NCBI GenBank assembly: GCA_050013615.1
Contig: JBEKEX010000018.1
Location: 1 to 20,927, forward strand
From: JBEKEX01 sp050013615
GTDB lineage: Bacteria > Chloroflexota > Anaerolineae > Anaerolineales > Anaerolineaceae
DNA: 20,927 nt
Direction of reading: 5' to 3'
The position numbers and the translations under genes were made by a program. This document shows positions 1-7,735 of the stretch, piece by piece. Below the pieces are notes generated by a model. It was given only the letters and a program-made list of their open reading frames with translations, was not told where the DNA came from and ran no database searches. Numbering within the stretch: position 1 is the first letter of the stretch; each line of letters opens with the position of its first letter.

Positions 1-359
1 TACTCCATCCAGTGTTGCATGGTTTTCATGACCTGTTCGAGGAAGAGCGCGTCCATTTTTCCTGGTGAATTAACCAGGGCCTGCACTTCGTCCGGATCGG
101 TCACATACGGATAATAGCCGCGGTTTTGGATGGTTGAAACCATCTTGTCCACCTGCTCTTTTCCATGCAGGATGCTTTCCTGCTCGAGCAAGGTGACCTT
201 GAAATCGTCATTGCCCTGCGCGATTATGGGGATGATGGCCTTGCCGGTCATATCGCCACCCAGGATCAGGGTATCTGCATTATAAAACTTGCCGGCAGCG
301 AGGAATTTCTTCCAACAAATCTCGGAACCGTGCACATCCGTTGCATAATATATTATCAT
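1..359 (-). CDS. Metallophosphoesterase (calcineurin-like), N-terminal part, cut by window edge
   Basis: Reading the minus strand from an ATG at 359 gives an open frame to the window edge, about 119 codons with no stop, so the 3' end is missing. The N-terminus MIIYYATDVHGS followed by LILGGDMTGK shows the first two metal-binding blocks of the calcineurin-like phosphoesterase fold: D8 and H10 of DxH, and D36 of GD. The later GNH and GH blocks would lie outside the window. An in-frame TGA a short way upstream and a GGAGAGG sequence before the ATG support this start. Such enzymes hydrolyse phosphomonoesters or phosphodiesters, and the substrate cannot be told here. The gene lies 74 bp downstream of the MttB-like gene on the same strand, so it may be the last visible gene of that operon. 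The family call is fairly firm; the function is open. Confidence 0.8.
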   Translation of the reverse strand, partial: MIIYYATDVHGSEICWKKFLAAGKFYNADTLILGGDMTGKAIIPIIAQGNDDFKVTLLEQESILHGKEQVDKMVSTIQNRGYYPYVTDPDEVQALVNSPGKMDALFLEQVMKTMQHWME

Positions 360-433
360 CAGGTATGCCTCTCCATGAACGTCCCAAAGAATATTTATGA
401 TAAATCACTTCTGAGAAATTCCTTCAAGAACTT

Positions 434-1873
434 CTAATTTTCAGGTATCCCAGGCACCAGGTCTTTAAAGAGGGAGTGCAGCCGCACCTCCGCCTCGGCT
501 GGAATCAGGCCCGGACCGGTGTTGGCCAGGATCTCGTTGACACGCAGCATGGCGCGCGCATGCGTATCTGGCGAGCCTTTCTTCTCCCAAACTTCGCGAG
601 CTTCCCGCTCCGCCAGCCGGGGCAGCAGGGCTTCACTTTTCATGCGCTTCAGTGAGTGCGGACTCATCATGAAAGATCCGCCCGGTTTTATTTGTGCGAT
701 AACCTGTAATGCCAGGTCATCTTCTGTGAATGTGATTCCACGCATCAGCCGTTTGAGCATCTGGGCAATTTCGTCATCGATCACTGCCTTGCCAAAGTCG
801 AATACTTTCAGCGCATCCAATAAGCCGCCCATATTCAGCATATCCACGCCGGCCAGCACCCCAGCCACGCTGGACATACCGGTCTCGTAGCCTGATTGGG
901 CATCGTTGATTTTTGAATTCGATAATCCAATGTAACCACCGCACGGCACGTGATAGAAGCGCGCCATTTGGGCGAAAGCCATGTGCAGCATGCCACATTC
1001 GATACCACCCGAGGCATACGCGCCTGTACGCATGTCGGCAACCGTCGGGAGGGTGGCATAAATGGTGGGAGTGCCTTCGTGTACCATTTGCATCAGCACC
1101 GAGATGGCCAGGAATTCGGCGTTGCCCTGAACCAGGGTCCCGGCCATGGACATCGGCGATGTCAAACCGGCGTTCGGTACGATGCTCGGGTAGACCGGCA
1201 GCCCGGCCTCACTGAAGAAAATTACCGCCTCGGTGGATAGTTGATCCATGGTCAAAGGTGATACAACCGGGCAGTAGTGCTGTGTAACGAACGGGCGCTG
1301 GTGGTAGGCCTCTTCGCTGCCTGCCAGTGCATAGAGCAATTGCATGACCGCCGCGGCGTCGTCCATATCCTTGGTGGTGCTGCGGACGGGTTTAAGGCAG
1401 TGCTTCAGCGATGGGTAAAGCCGCGCCAGAGTGAATTGCCCGGGCAGTGCATCCTCCGCAAGGGTTGATATCGAGAAAATGTCGTATGCAGGCAGTGCCT
1501 GAATGAGTTGGGCGATTTGGGCAATATCCTTCGATAGGGCGCGCCTTGGGCGACCTGTAACCGGATCGATGATATCTGGCGCAGAACTGCCTGTAACTAA
1601 AACCGGCCCATCTTTTGGAAGTGTTCGGTCGTATTTAGGGTCGCGGCCATAGAAAGTAAATGTGGCAGGCAGCATGGCACGGAAATTCTCAATCACTGGC
1701 GGCGGGAAGGTGACGATTTGCGTATCGGTGTTCACCTTGCAGCCGTGCTTTTGGAAGATCGTGCGGGCCTTTTCGTTCCTGACCAACATACCGACGTTCT
1801 GAAGGATCTCCAGTGAGGCGGTGTGGGTCCGTTCGACCTGTTCCTGCGTTAAAAGAGTGGCAAAATTGACCAA
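434..1873 (-). CDS. MttB-family (trimethylamine/glycine betaine) methyltransferase, non-pyrrolysine type
   Basis: A 479-residue protein with the features of the MttB superfamily. The stretch around residues 248–300 (NAEFLAISVLMQMVHEG, then TVADMRTGAYASGG) and DAQSGYE at 324–330 are typical of the TIM-barrel core. In known members the enzyme moves a methyl group from a methylated amine to a corrinoid protein. Classical MttB has pyrrolysine encoded by an internal amber codon. This frame has no internal TAG, so it belongs with the non-pyrrolysine relatives, which include glycine betaine methyltransferase MtgB. The TAG at 434–436 is the normal end by length. The start is TTG, chosen because AGGAG lies 6 nt upstream and overlaps the stop codon of the PfkB-like gene, which suggests translational coupling. 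No corrinoid protein or corrinoid:folate methyltransferase gene is nearby, so the methyl acceptor is unknown. Confidence 0.88.
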   Translation of the reverse strand: MVNFATLLTQEQVERTHTASLEILQNVGMLVRNEKARTIFQKHGCKVNTDTQIVTFPPPVIENFRAMLPATFTFYGRDPKYDRTLPKDGPVLVTGSSAPDIIDPVTGRPRRALSKDIAQIAQLIQALPAYDIFSISTLAEDALPGQFTLARLYPSLKHCLKPVRSTTKDMDDAAAVMQLLYALAGSEEAYHQRPFVTQHYCPVVSPLTMDQLSTEAVIFFSEAGLPVYPSIVPNAGLTSPMSMAGTLVQGNAEFLAISVLMQMVHEGTPTIYATLPTVADMRTGAYASGGIECGMLHMAFAQMARFYHVPCGGYIGLSNSKINDAQSGYETGMSSVAGVLAGVDMLNMGGLLDALKVFDFGKAVIDDEIAQMLKRLMRGITFTEDDLALQVIAQIKPGGSFMMSPHSLKRMKSEALLPRLAEREAREVWEKKGSPDTHARAMLRVNEILANTGPGLIPAEAEVRLHSLFKDLVPGIPEN

Positions 1874-1882
1874 AGGATGCTC

Positions 1883-2824
1883 CTAGTGACCCGGCTGGTC
1901 AGCCGCTGCTGGATACTCCACCAGGAGCTGTGCTGCCAGGGTCTTTATCTCATTGATTGGAAACATTTGCAGTCCCGGTCGGGTCACCTTGAGGGATGCA
2001 GCGGCTGTTGCGAAGCAGGCCGATTCTTGCAGGCTCCATCCTTTCAAGTACCCATAAATAAAACCGGCCGAGAAAGTAGCTCCGGCTCCACAACCATCCA
2101 CGGCGTGAACGGAAGGAGCACGCACGCGTACCGCCTCAGCTGCATTCACCACCAGGCAGCCTTCTCCTGCCATGGTGATCAAGGCGATCTGAACTCCGGT
2201 TTTTAATAATTTTTGAGCAATTTCCAGGGGAGGCACCTCGCCCAGTTGGGCGGCATCAGTTACCGCCTGGCAAATCATTGCCCGGCCGGCATAGCGGTTC
2301 AACAGGGCAGGGTCGGCGTGTCCATGCTCAAAATTCAGGAACACTGGCACATGCAAACGTTTGGCTTCATCCATCGCCCGAAGGATGTGGTCGCCGTCAT
2401 ACCAATCGACGTACAATATACCGGCACCTTCCAGCGGTGCAAGATTGGCTGTGTCCAGAGTGTTTAACACCTGCGGTGCCCGCTCCCAAAAATAAGTGCG
2501 CGCACCCGTTTCATCCGATACATCCACTTCCCAGGGAGTTCTGATTTCACTGGAATGGCGTACCTCACCCTGTACCCCCCAGGTTTCCAATTGTTGTGCC
2601 AGTAGATGGCCGCGTGGGTCATCCCCGACCGTGGTGCCGATCATAGCGGTTGGTAGCTCCCACTGGCGCAGCAGACAGGCGATGATGGCGGCATCGTCAA
2701 AGACGAATTCACTGACCTCTTTGACCAGCGCGCCGGTATTATGCTCGGGTAACTGCCCGACCACCATGATGGCAACCGGGGTAAGCATTCCAAAACCAAC
2801 GTAGGCAGGGTAGTTGTTTTTCAT
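1883..2824 (-). CDS. PfkB-fold (ribokinase-family) protein with a degenerate catalytic motif
   Basis: A 313-residue protein of ribokinase/PfkB fold. It has GTTVGDDPRG near residues 63–72, TMAGEGC near 218–223, and the C-terminal anion-hole block VDGCGAGATFSAGF near 242–254. In active PfkB kinases this block reads DTxGAGDxF, and the last Asp is the catalytic base. Here that position (A249) is Ala, and the usual Thr after the first Asp is Gly. The N-terminal GGxxxN substrate motif is also not recognisable. I chose the ATG at 2824, not the in-frame ATG at 2860, because it overlaps the Rieske stop codon as ATGA, a typical coupled start. Its place between the Rieske and MttB-like genes ties it to methylated-amine use. 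It could be a kinase with altered chemistry, or a binding protein with no kinase activity. The fold is confident; the activity is not. Confidence 0.82.
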   Translation of the reverse strand: MKNNYPAYVGFGMLTPVAIMVVGQLPEHNTGALVKEVSEFVFDDAAIIACLLRQWELPTAMIGTTVGDDPRGHLLAQQLETWGVQGEVRHSSEIRTPWEVDVSDETGARTYFWERAPQVLNTLDTANLAPLEGAGILYVDWYDGDHILRAMDEAKRLHVPVFLNFEHGHADPALLNRYAGRAMICQAVTDAAQLGEVPPLEIAQKLLKTGVQIALITMAGEGCLVVNAAEAVRVRAPSVHAVDGCGAGATFSAGFIYGYLKGWSLQESACFATAAASLKVTRPGLQMFPINEIKTLAAQLLVEYPAAADQPGH

Positions 2825-4080
2825 TTTGAAAAGGCCGTTTTCATTTCTTGTAAATACCATTGCAGGAAGCGCTCAAGATTGTATTCCTTGTTTGTGGAGA
2901 GAGGGCCGGGGGTATATGCATGGGAGTTCACTCCGCGCTGCTGGTTGGCGCAGATGGCCCAGTCCTGCTGCGCAGTCAGTAGCCAGAATGGTAGGAGTTT
3001 CTCCAAATCATAATCCCGGCCTGCCTCGGCTTCTCCAGCCACCAGCCAGGTCATGTGAATACTGGTATGTGCCAAACCGTGGGGGGTGAGACGAACGGCT
3101 ACACTATGGTCACAGCTGGCATGAATCCAGAAATTGGGCATGCTGCGCACGCGCAGTGTCCCGACTTCCGGATCAGTGTAATCGCCCATCAAGGGGGCCA
3201 CCTGTTTGCCGTCCATTGTCTCGCTTACGTATCCTTCCACCAGGGGGGTACGGTTAGCTGCAAACCAGATACCATGCTCGGGATCCGGAAACTCGGTCAA
3301 CCCGGTTTCGGTGCGCAATGACATGCCCTGGGCCGCCAGTTTTGCTTCCAACCGGTCGGTTACCGCTTTCAACCTTTCCGCTACACGCGGGATGGTATCG
3401 TCAGCATTATAATGATCAAAGTTTGCCTTGATATATTGTGGATGTCTCACATTGCAATGATAGCATTCCCGGTTGTTTTCCCAGACCAACTTCCAATTGG
3501 AGTCGACCTCAAAATCCATGATCTTGGCCACCCTGGCACGTGCCATGCCTTGCGGCCTGGCAACCGGGGCTATTGCCTGGTAGGCCGGGTTAAAGTCCAT
3601 TGGCTCATGGGCGAGGCTGATGAAGATCAACCCTTCCACCTCGCGGGCGTGGGCGGGATGCATGCCAAGTTGGGATTTATCCAAATCTGACTGCATGCCC
3701 CGTTGCAGCAACAGGCGGCCGTCGCGATCATAGGTCCACTGGTGGTACGGGCAGATAAAACGCTTGATGTTACCTTCAGGCTCATGGCAGATAACCGAGC
3801 CGCGATGGCGGCAAAGATTGTAGAGCGCCTGCACCTGTCCGTCGTCGCCGCGCATAACAATGATCGAATCCCCATCAATCTCATAAAGGAAGTAATCACC
3901 CGGATTTGGGATCTGGCAGGAGTGACCGGCGAAGAGCCAGCCTTTCCGCCAGATGAAATCCATTTCGAGTTGATAAAGCAGTTCGTCCTGGTAAAACTGG
4001 CGTGGCAGGCCGTAACCAGGCTGGCGGGAATCCAGTAGATTCTTTATTGCCAATAATTCGTTGTTGTTCAAGGGTAACAT
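2821..4080 (-). CDS. Rieske [2Fe-2S] monooxygenase, quaternary-ammonium (glycine/proline betaine) demethylase type
   Basis: A 419-residue oxygenase alpha subunit. The Rieske cluster ligands are visible as C90-x-H92 and C110-xx-H113 (CRHRG … CPYH). The mononuclear iron site is in ENNRECYHC…RH, giving H208 and H213, with D373 in QQDWAICANQ as the likely carboxylate. E205 stands where most ring hydroxylases have the bridging Asp. A Glu here is known from the quaternary-ammonium group (for example CntA), and the ENNRECYHC block resembles GbcA and stachydrine demethylase. The expected reaction is oxygen-dependent N-demethylation with release of formaldehyde. An electron-donating reductase is needed and is not in the window. 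The gene follows the FAD–GcvT gene by 43 bp and overlaps the PfkB-like start by 4 bp. The substrate (glycine betaine, proline betaine or another) cannot be fixed from sequence alone. Confidence 0.92.
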   Translation of the reverse strand: MLPLNNNELLAIKNLLDSRQPGYGLPRQFYQDELLYQLEMDFIWRKGWLFAGHSCQIPNPGDYFLYEIDGDSIIVMRGDDGQVQALYNLCRHRGSVICHEPEGNIKRFICPYHQWTYDRDGRLLLQRGMQSDLDKSQLGMHPAHAREVEGLIFISLAHEPMDFNPAYQAIAPVARPQGMARARVAKIMDFEVDSNWKLVWENNRECYHCNVRHPQYIKANFDHYNADDTIPRVAERLKAVTDRLEAKLAAQGMSLRTETGLTEFPDPEHGIWFAANRTPLVEGYVSETMDGKQVAPLMGDYTDPEVGTLRVRSMPNFWIHASCDHSVAVRLTPHGLAHTSIHMTWLVAGEAEAGRDYDLEKLLPFWLLTAQQDWAICANQQRGVNSHAYTPGPLSTNKEYNLERFLQWYLQEMKTAFSK

Positions 4081-4110
4081 TCTTTATGACCCTTTCCGAC
4101 TAGTAATTAA

Positions 4111-4125
4111 TGTTCGAACTAGTTC
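4111..4125. promoter_or_regulatory. Palindromic GTTCGAAC site in the Rieske leader
   Basis: Between the FAD–GcvT stop and the Rieske start, GTTCGAAC (4112–4119) overlaps a second palindrome GAACTAGTTC (4116–4125), giving alternating GTTC/GAAC half-sites. ACTAGT also occurs twice, at 4099–4104 and 4118–4123. The sense-strand 10-mer GTTCGAACAT is repeated exactly in front of the FAD–GcvT gene at nearly the same distance from the start codon (31 versus 30 nt). It is a candidate operator; the binding protein is unknown. Confidence 0.4.
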
Positions 4126-6550
4126 AAACGCGCAGGTGCTCACCTTTGGGGTCGAACAATACTGTGGAAGTGACCTCGCCCTGTAGGCGGCCTTCGATCA
4201 AATCCATTTCTAGACGCGTGCCGGCTTTTACCAATTCCATCGGCAAGTAAGCGTATAGGATATTCTTTTCAAGAGTGTAACCGTAACCTCCGCTGCGGAC
4301 GCGCGCTACCACCTTCCCGTCGTGATAAACGGCTTCCCCACCGTAGATCTGGGTAAAACCCTCCCCATCCAGGACCAGGGTGCAGAGCTTGCGGGTCAGT
4401 CCAGCCCGTTTTTGTTCGACGAGAGCCTGCTTGCCTATGAAATCATTCTTTCCAAGGTCAACGCAAAAGCCCAACCCGGCCTCGTAGGGGGTTTCCAATT
4501 GGGTTACATCGGCAGTATAGTAGCGATAGCCTTTTTCCAGGCGCAGCGAATCGAGTACTTTATATCCGCCCCCCTCGATGTCAAATTCCTTGCCAGCATT
4601 CAACAGCTGGTCCCATACCAACGTAGCCCGCTCAGCCGGGATATACAACTCCCAACCGAGCTCGCCCACATAACTGACCCGTTGCGTCCAAATCTCTACT
4701 CCGTTGACCAGAATCGTCCTGGCATGAAGATAAGGCAGAGCCTCATTTGAGATATCCGCGTTTGTGATTTTTTGCAACACCGCGCGTGCTTTCGGGCCCC
4801 ATAATGCCAGGCAGGCAAAGTCCGTGGTGATATCCCGGATCGTAACCGGTCCGTCCTGCGGTTGTTGGTGCATTCTGAGCCAGGCCAGGTCATTGCCGAT
4901 AAACGCGGAACCTGTGATTACCCAGAAACGATCCTCACCCAGCCGGGAAATTGTCAGGTCGGCTTCGACGCCGCCGCGCGAGTTGAGGAACTGGGTATAG
5001 GTGGCATTGCCGGCCGGTTTATCCACGTTGCCATCGGCTACGCATTGCAGCAGCGCCAAAGCGCCCGGCCCGGTCACTTCGATTTTGCCGAAAGAAGTCA
5101 AGTCGAATAGGCAAACGCGCTCGCGCGTCGCCCGGTGTTCTTGTCCAACGCGCTCGAAATAGGGCGGGCGTTTCCAACCCCACTGGCGCTGGTCAGTACC
5201 GGCCCGCCGAAAGGGTTTGCCTGGGTCGAAGAAATTGACCCGTTCCCAGCCGAATTTTTCCCCGAAGACGGCTCCCAATTCCTGCAGCCGGTAATGCACC
5301 GGACTGACCCGGTGCGGACGCGCCCACTCATTCTCATCGTTGGGGAAGCGCAGCCGGTAATAATATTTAACGCCCTCACGGGTCCTTTCGGCAGCATATT
5401 CCGGGTTTGCGTAATAATTGCCAAAGCGCGTGGCTTTATAGGCATACACATCCAGCGAAGGTTCACCCTCGACGATCCATTCCGCCATGAGTTTACCGAT
5501 ACCACCTGCGCCGCCATAACCGTTGAGCGACATGCCAGCTGCGATCCACATGCCGCGTGCTTCGGCCATCGGCCCAAGCATGGGCTGGCAGTCCGGCGTG
5601 TATGCACCAGGATGGCATACCAGCGTGATGATGCCAGCCTGCTCAAGGAATGGAATCCGGCGAATGGCCCCTTCCAGCAACTGCTCGAAACGGTCATAGT
5701 CAGCTGGCAGGGTGGTGCCGCCGTGCTCCCAGGGCACGCCGTCAATCCAACGCGCCAATGGGTTCGGTTCGTAACCACCGATCACCAGGCCGCCAGCCTC
5801 TTGGCGCATGTACACCAGGTTGTCGGGGTCGCGCAGGCAGGGGGTGGTGGCGGGGAATTCGTGGCTGCTGACGGCCTTCAAAGCAATATGCTGGTGGTCC
5901 ACAGGCGTAGTCGGAATGGACAGGCCGGCCATCGCCGCCACCCGGGGTGCCCACAGGCCGGCCGCGTTAACAACAATCTCGGTCCGGATGGCGCCCTTGT
6001 CGGTAAGAACGCGCTGTATCTCGCCTTTGGAGGAGAGCTCGATGCCGGTCACGCGCACATTGGTATTGACCTCTACGCCCATCTCGCGTGCAAAGCGGGC
6101 CATGCTGGTGGTGGTGAGATAAGGATCCAGCTGGCCATCGCGTGGCAAGTAAATGGCGCCATACAGGTTTTCCTGGCTTAATTGTGGCATGATGCGCATA
6201 GCTTCGTCTGGTGAGATAACCTCAACATCCATTCCAATGGCCTTGGCGCGGCTGACGCTGCGCTGCAGCTCTTTGAGCTGGTCCTCTGTCGAAGCCACAC
6301 GCAGGCTGCCGACATGATCGAATAGGCCCAGACCGCTGTATAGCTCAATGCTGTATTTCCGGAATTGCATCAGGGTCTGGGAAGTCGCGAACTGCGTTAC
6401 CAGCCCGGCGGCGTGGGAAGATTCTCCACTTGCTATTTCCCCTTTTTCAATCAGAACAACATCCGTCCAACCCAGCTTGGCCAAATGGTAAGCAATGTTA
6501 GCCCCGACGATACCTCCCCCGATGATGACAACGCGTGCCTGATCTTTCAT
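4124..6550 (-). CDS. FAD dehydrogenase–GcvT fusion (dimethylglycine/sarcosine dehydrogenase-like), copy 1
   Basis: An 808-residue two-part enzyme. The N-terminal DAO-type flavin domain (about 1–375) opens with G11xG13xxG16 and E35 for ADP-ribose binding. H46 in SSHAAGL matches the His that carries covalent FAD in dimethylglycine and sarcosine dehydrogenases. A central linker domain (about 375–430) is followed by a GcvT-like tetrahydrofolate domain and its C-terminal barrel (about 430–800; LRLEKGYRYY, then CTLVLDG). The length fits the family. The expected role is oxidative N-demethylation of a tertiary or secondary N-methyl amine, with the one-carbon unit captured as methylene-tetrahydrofolate. 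It sits just before the Rieske gene, whose product would be its substrate. The start is ATG at 6550 with only a weak AAAGG upstream. A second copy lies in the divergent arm. The exact substrate (dimethylglycine, sarcosine, N-methylproline) is unresolved. Confidence 0.92.
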   Translation of the reverse strand: MKDQARVVIIGGGIVGANIAYHLAKLGWTDVVLIEKGEIASGESSHAAGLVTQFATSQTLMQFRKYSIELYSGLGLFDHVGSLRVASTEDQLKELQRSVSRAKAIGMDVEVISPDEAMRIMPQLSQENLYGAIYLPRDGQLDPYLTTTSMARFAREMGVEVNTNVRVTGIELSSKGEIQRVLTDKGAIRTEIVVNAAGLWAPRVAAMAGLSIPTTPVDHQHIALKAVSSHEFPATTPCLRDPDNLVYMRQEAGGLVIGGYEPNPLARWIDGVPWEHGGTTLPADYDRFEQLLEGAIRRIPFLEQAGIITLVCHPGAYTPDCQPMLGPMAEARGMWIAAGMSLNGYGGAGGIGKLMAEWIVEGEPSLDVYAYKATRFGNYYANPEYAAERTREGVKYYYRLRFPNDENEWARPHRVSPVHYRLQELGAVFGEKFGWERVNFFDPGKPFRRAGTDQRQWGWKRPPYFERVGQEHRATRERVCLFDLTSFGKIEVTGPGALALLQCVADGNVDKPAGNATYTQFLNSRGGVEADLTISRLGEDRFWVITGSAFIGNDLAWLRMHQQPQDGPVTIRDITTDFACLALWGPKARAVLQKITNADISNEALPYLHARTILVNGVEIWTQRVSYVGELGWELYIPAERATLVWDQLLNAGKEFDIEGGGYKVLDSLRLEKGYRYYTADVTQLETPYEAGLGFCVDLGKNDFIGKQALVEQKRAGLTRKLCTLVLDGEGFTQIYGGEAVYHDGKVVARVRSGGYGYTLEKNILYAYLPMELVKAGTRLEMDLIEGRLQGEVTSTVLFDPKGEHLRV

Positions 6551-6578
6551 GATTTTATTTTACCTTTCTTTATGTATT

Positions 6579-6590
6579 ATGTTCGAACAT
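6579..6590. promoter_or_regulatory. Perfect 12-bp palindrome ATGTTCGAACAT in the FAD–GcvT leader
   Basis: The sequence ATGTTC|GAACAT is a perfect inverted repeat 29 nt upstream of the FAD–GcvT start codon. It shares GTTCGAACAT with the site in front of the Rieske gene. A TATAAT-like −10 for the minus strand is visible further upstream at 6665–6670, without a clear −35. The site is a candidate operator in the leader of the catabolic genes. Confidence 0.45.
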
Positions 6591-6721
6591 CCGCCAACCA
6601 GGTATGAAATTCTGGCATATTCATTTTTTGATCTGCCCAGTCCCAACGCTGCCCAACCACAAAAATTATAATTTATTTTTGAATTTAGAAAAGAACGGTG
6701 TTAGAAACTTCTGGTTTAATT

Positions 6722-7543
6722 TCAACCAGTAAAGCTGTCAGGTTCGTTCTTAGCTCTAACCGGGCTCGCAGAGGCAAGCAGGCATTCCACAGAAGAGGCT
6801 GAAAGTGCGTCAATGGCCGCTGGATCGAGCCCTTCGTCGCTGATTAGTTTATCGATCCCATCGATCGTGGTAATTTGGAAATTTGCAACCACTCCCCACT
6901 TGCTGGAATCTGCAACGATAAAAACCTTTCCACGGGTGCGCTCGATCATCTGTTTGACAACTTCTGCCTCCAGATTGGAAGGGACGGTGCAACCATACAG
7001 CAAGCTGACCCCGTCCACACCCAGGATGGCTTTGTCGGCGTACACCTCGCGAAGATTATCAATTGCGAAACGCCCTGCCACGCTATTGGAATTAGGTTGA
7101 AACTCTCCTCCAATCAGGTGATTCTTAAAACCTGCTTTACCTAGCTCGAGTACACCATAAACATTATTGGTGAACACCGTGATGCCTGCATTATCACGTA
7201 TATTTCGGATTACCTGCGTGGTGGTTGTGCCGCTGTTGATAAAAACGACAGCATTATCCTCGATGAGCGAAGCTGCCAACGCGCCGATCAAACGTTTTTC
7301 TTCAATATGCTTTTGTGCTCTTTGCAAATACTCGGGCTCCAACGCCAACCGTTGGCTGAGGATCGCCCCCCCATGAGTTCTTTCAACAACACCTGCGCGT
7401 TCCAACCATTCCAGGTCACGGCGGACCGTGGCCTCGGAAGTATCCAGCATGCCATACAAATCGTCCATCCGAACGATCTTATGGGTTGCCAGGTATTCCT
7501 GAATCCGCTCCCGTCGCTGCGCTGGAATGAGAGATTTGCTCAT
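6722..7543 (-). CDS. DeoR-family transcriptional regulator
   Basis: A 273-residue regulator. The N-terminal winged helix-turn-helix (about 7–60) carries the DeoR signature, ending SEATVRRDLEWLERAGVVERTHGGA. The DeoRC effector domain (about 75–235) has NSGTTTTQV, the VFTNN block, GVDGVS and IVADSSKWG, all usual in sugar-phosphate-sensing members. The ADSSK block is typical of regulators that respond to a phosphorylated intermediate. This fits the kinase, aldolase and phosphatase genes in the cluster better than an unphosphorylated betaine signal. It is the first gene of the minus arm and faces the divergent promoter region, so control of both arms and of itself is likely. The SD sequence before its ATG is weak. 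The family is clear; the ligand and operator are inferred. Confidence 0.93.
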   Translation of the reverse strand: MSKSLIPAQRRERIQEYLATHKIVRMDDLYGMLDTSEATVRRDLEWLERAGVVERTHGGAILSQRLALEPEYLQRAQKHIEEKRLIGALAASLIEDNAVVFINSGTTTTQVIRNIRDNAGITVFTNNVYGVLELGKAGFKNHLIGGEFQPNSNSVAGRFAIDNLREVYADKAILGVDGVSLLYGCTVPSNLEAEVVKQMIERTRGKVFIVADSSKWGVVANFQITTIDGIDKLISDEGLDPAAIDALSASSVECLLASASPVRAKNEPDSFTG

Positions 7544-7597
7544 TGAGAAGCTGATGGTAGGCTGTTAGTTGAAAAAGATTGGATGTTTGCAATTTGA

Positions 7598-7626
7598 ATT
7601 ATAAAAGAATCTGAAGAAATTTGCAA
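7598..7626 (-). promoter_or_regulatory. Candidate sigma-70-type promoter for the DeoR arm
   Basis: On the minus strand TTGCAA (7626–7621), a 17-nt spacer and a consensus TATAAT (7603–7598) form a good promoter, with a predicted start near 7591 about 48 nt before the DeoR ATG. The −35 hexamer is its own reverse complement and also serves the plus-strand promoter. Confidence 0.6.
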
Positions 7627-7649
7627 GTTTTTGAATTTGTTATTATAAT
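7621..7649 (+). promoter_or_regulatory. Candidate sigma-70-type promoter for the nucleotidyltransferase–CBS–aldolase arm
   Basis: TTGCAA (7621–7626), a 17-nt spacer and TATAAT (7644–7649) form a near-consensus promoter. It lies about 87 nt upstream of the nucleotidyltransferase ATG. The leader also contains TTCGAACA (7692–7699), which matches the motif in the two minus-arm leaders. Confidence 0.62.
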
Positions 7650-7735
7650 GGCGAAGGTTTTTCATCCCCAGTCAACCTGCAACTGCTCGTTTTCGAACAG
7701 GGTTATCCGTTATGACCTCATCGTAGGAGATTGGT

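Noticed and set aside
434..436. TAG at the end of the MttB-like gene as a pyrrolysine codon
   Set aside because: In pyrrolysine MttB the amber codon is well inside the gene. Here it falls at codon 480, the normal family length, and read-through would add only about 12 residues before TAA.
165..437. Small plus-strand open frame at the left edge
   Set aside because: It is antisense to the metallophosphoesterase frame, which has clear DxH and GD metal motifs and a good ribosome site.
5135..6181. Long plus-strand open frame opposite FAD–GcvT copy 1
   Set aside because: It is antisense to a clear 808-residue enzyme, its translation has no recognisable motif, and codon-position bias explains the open frame.
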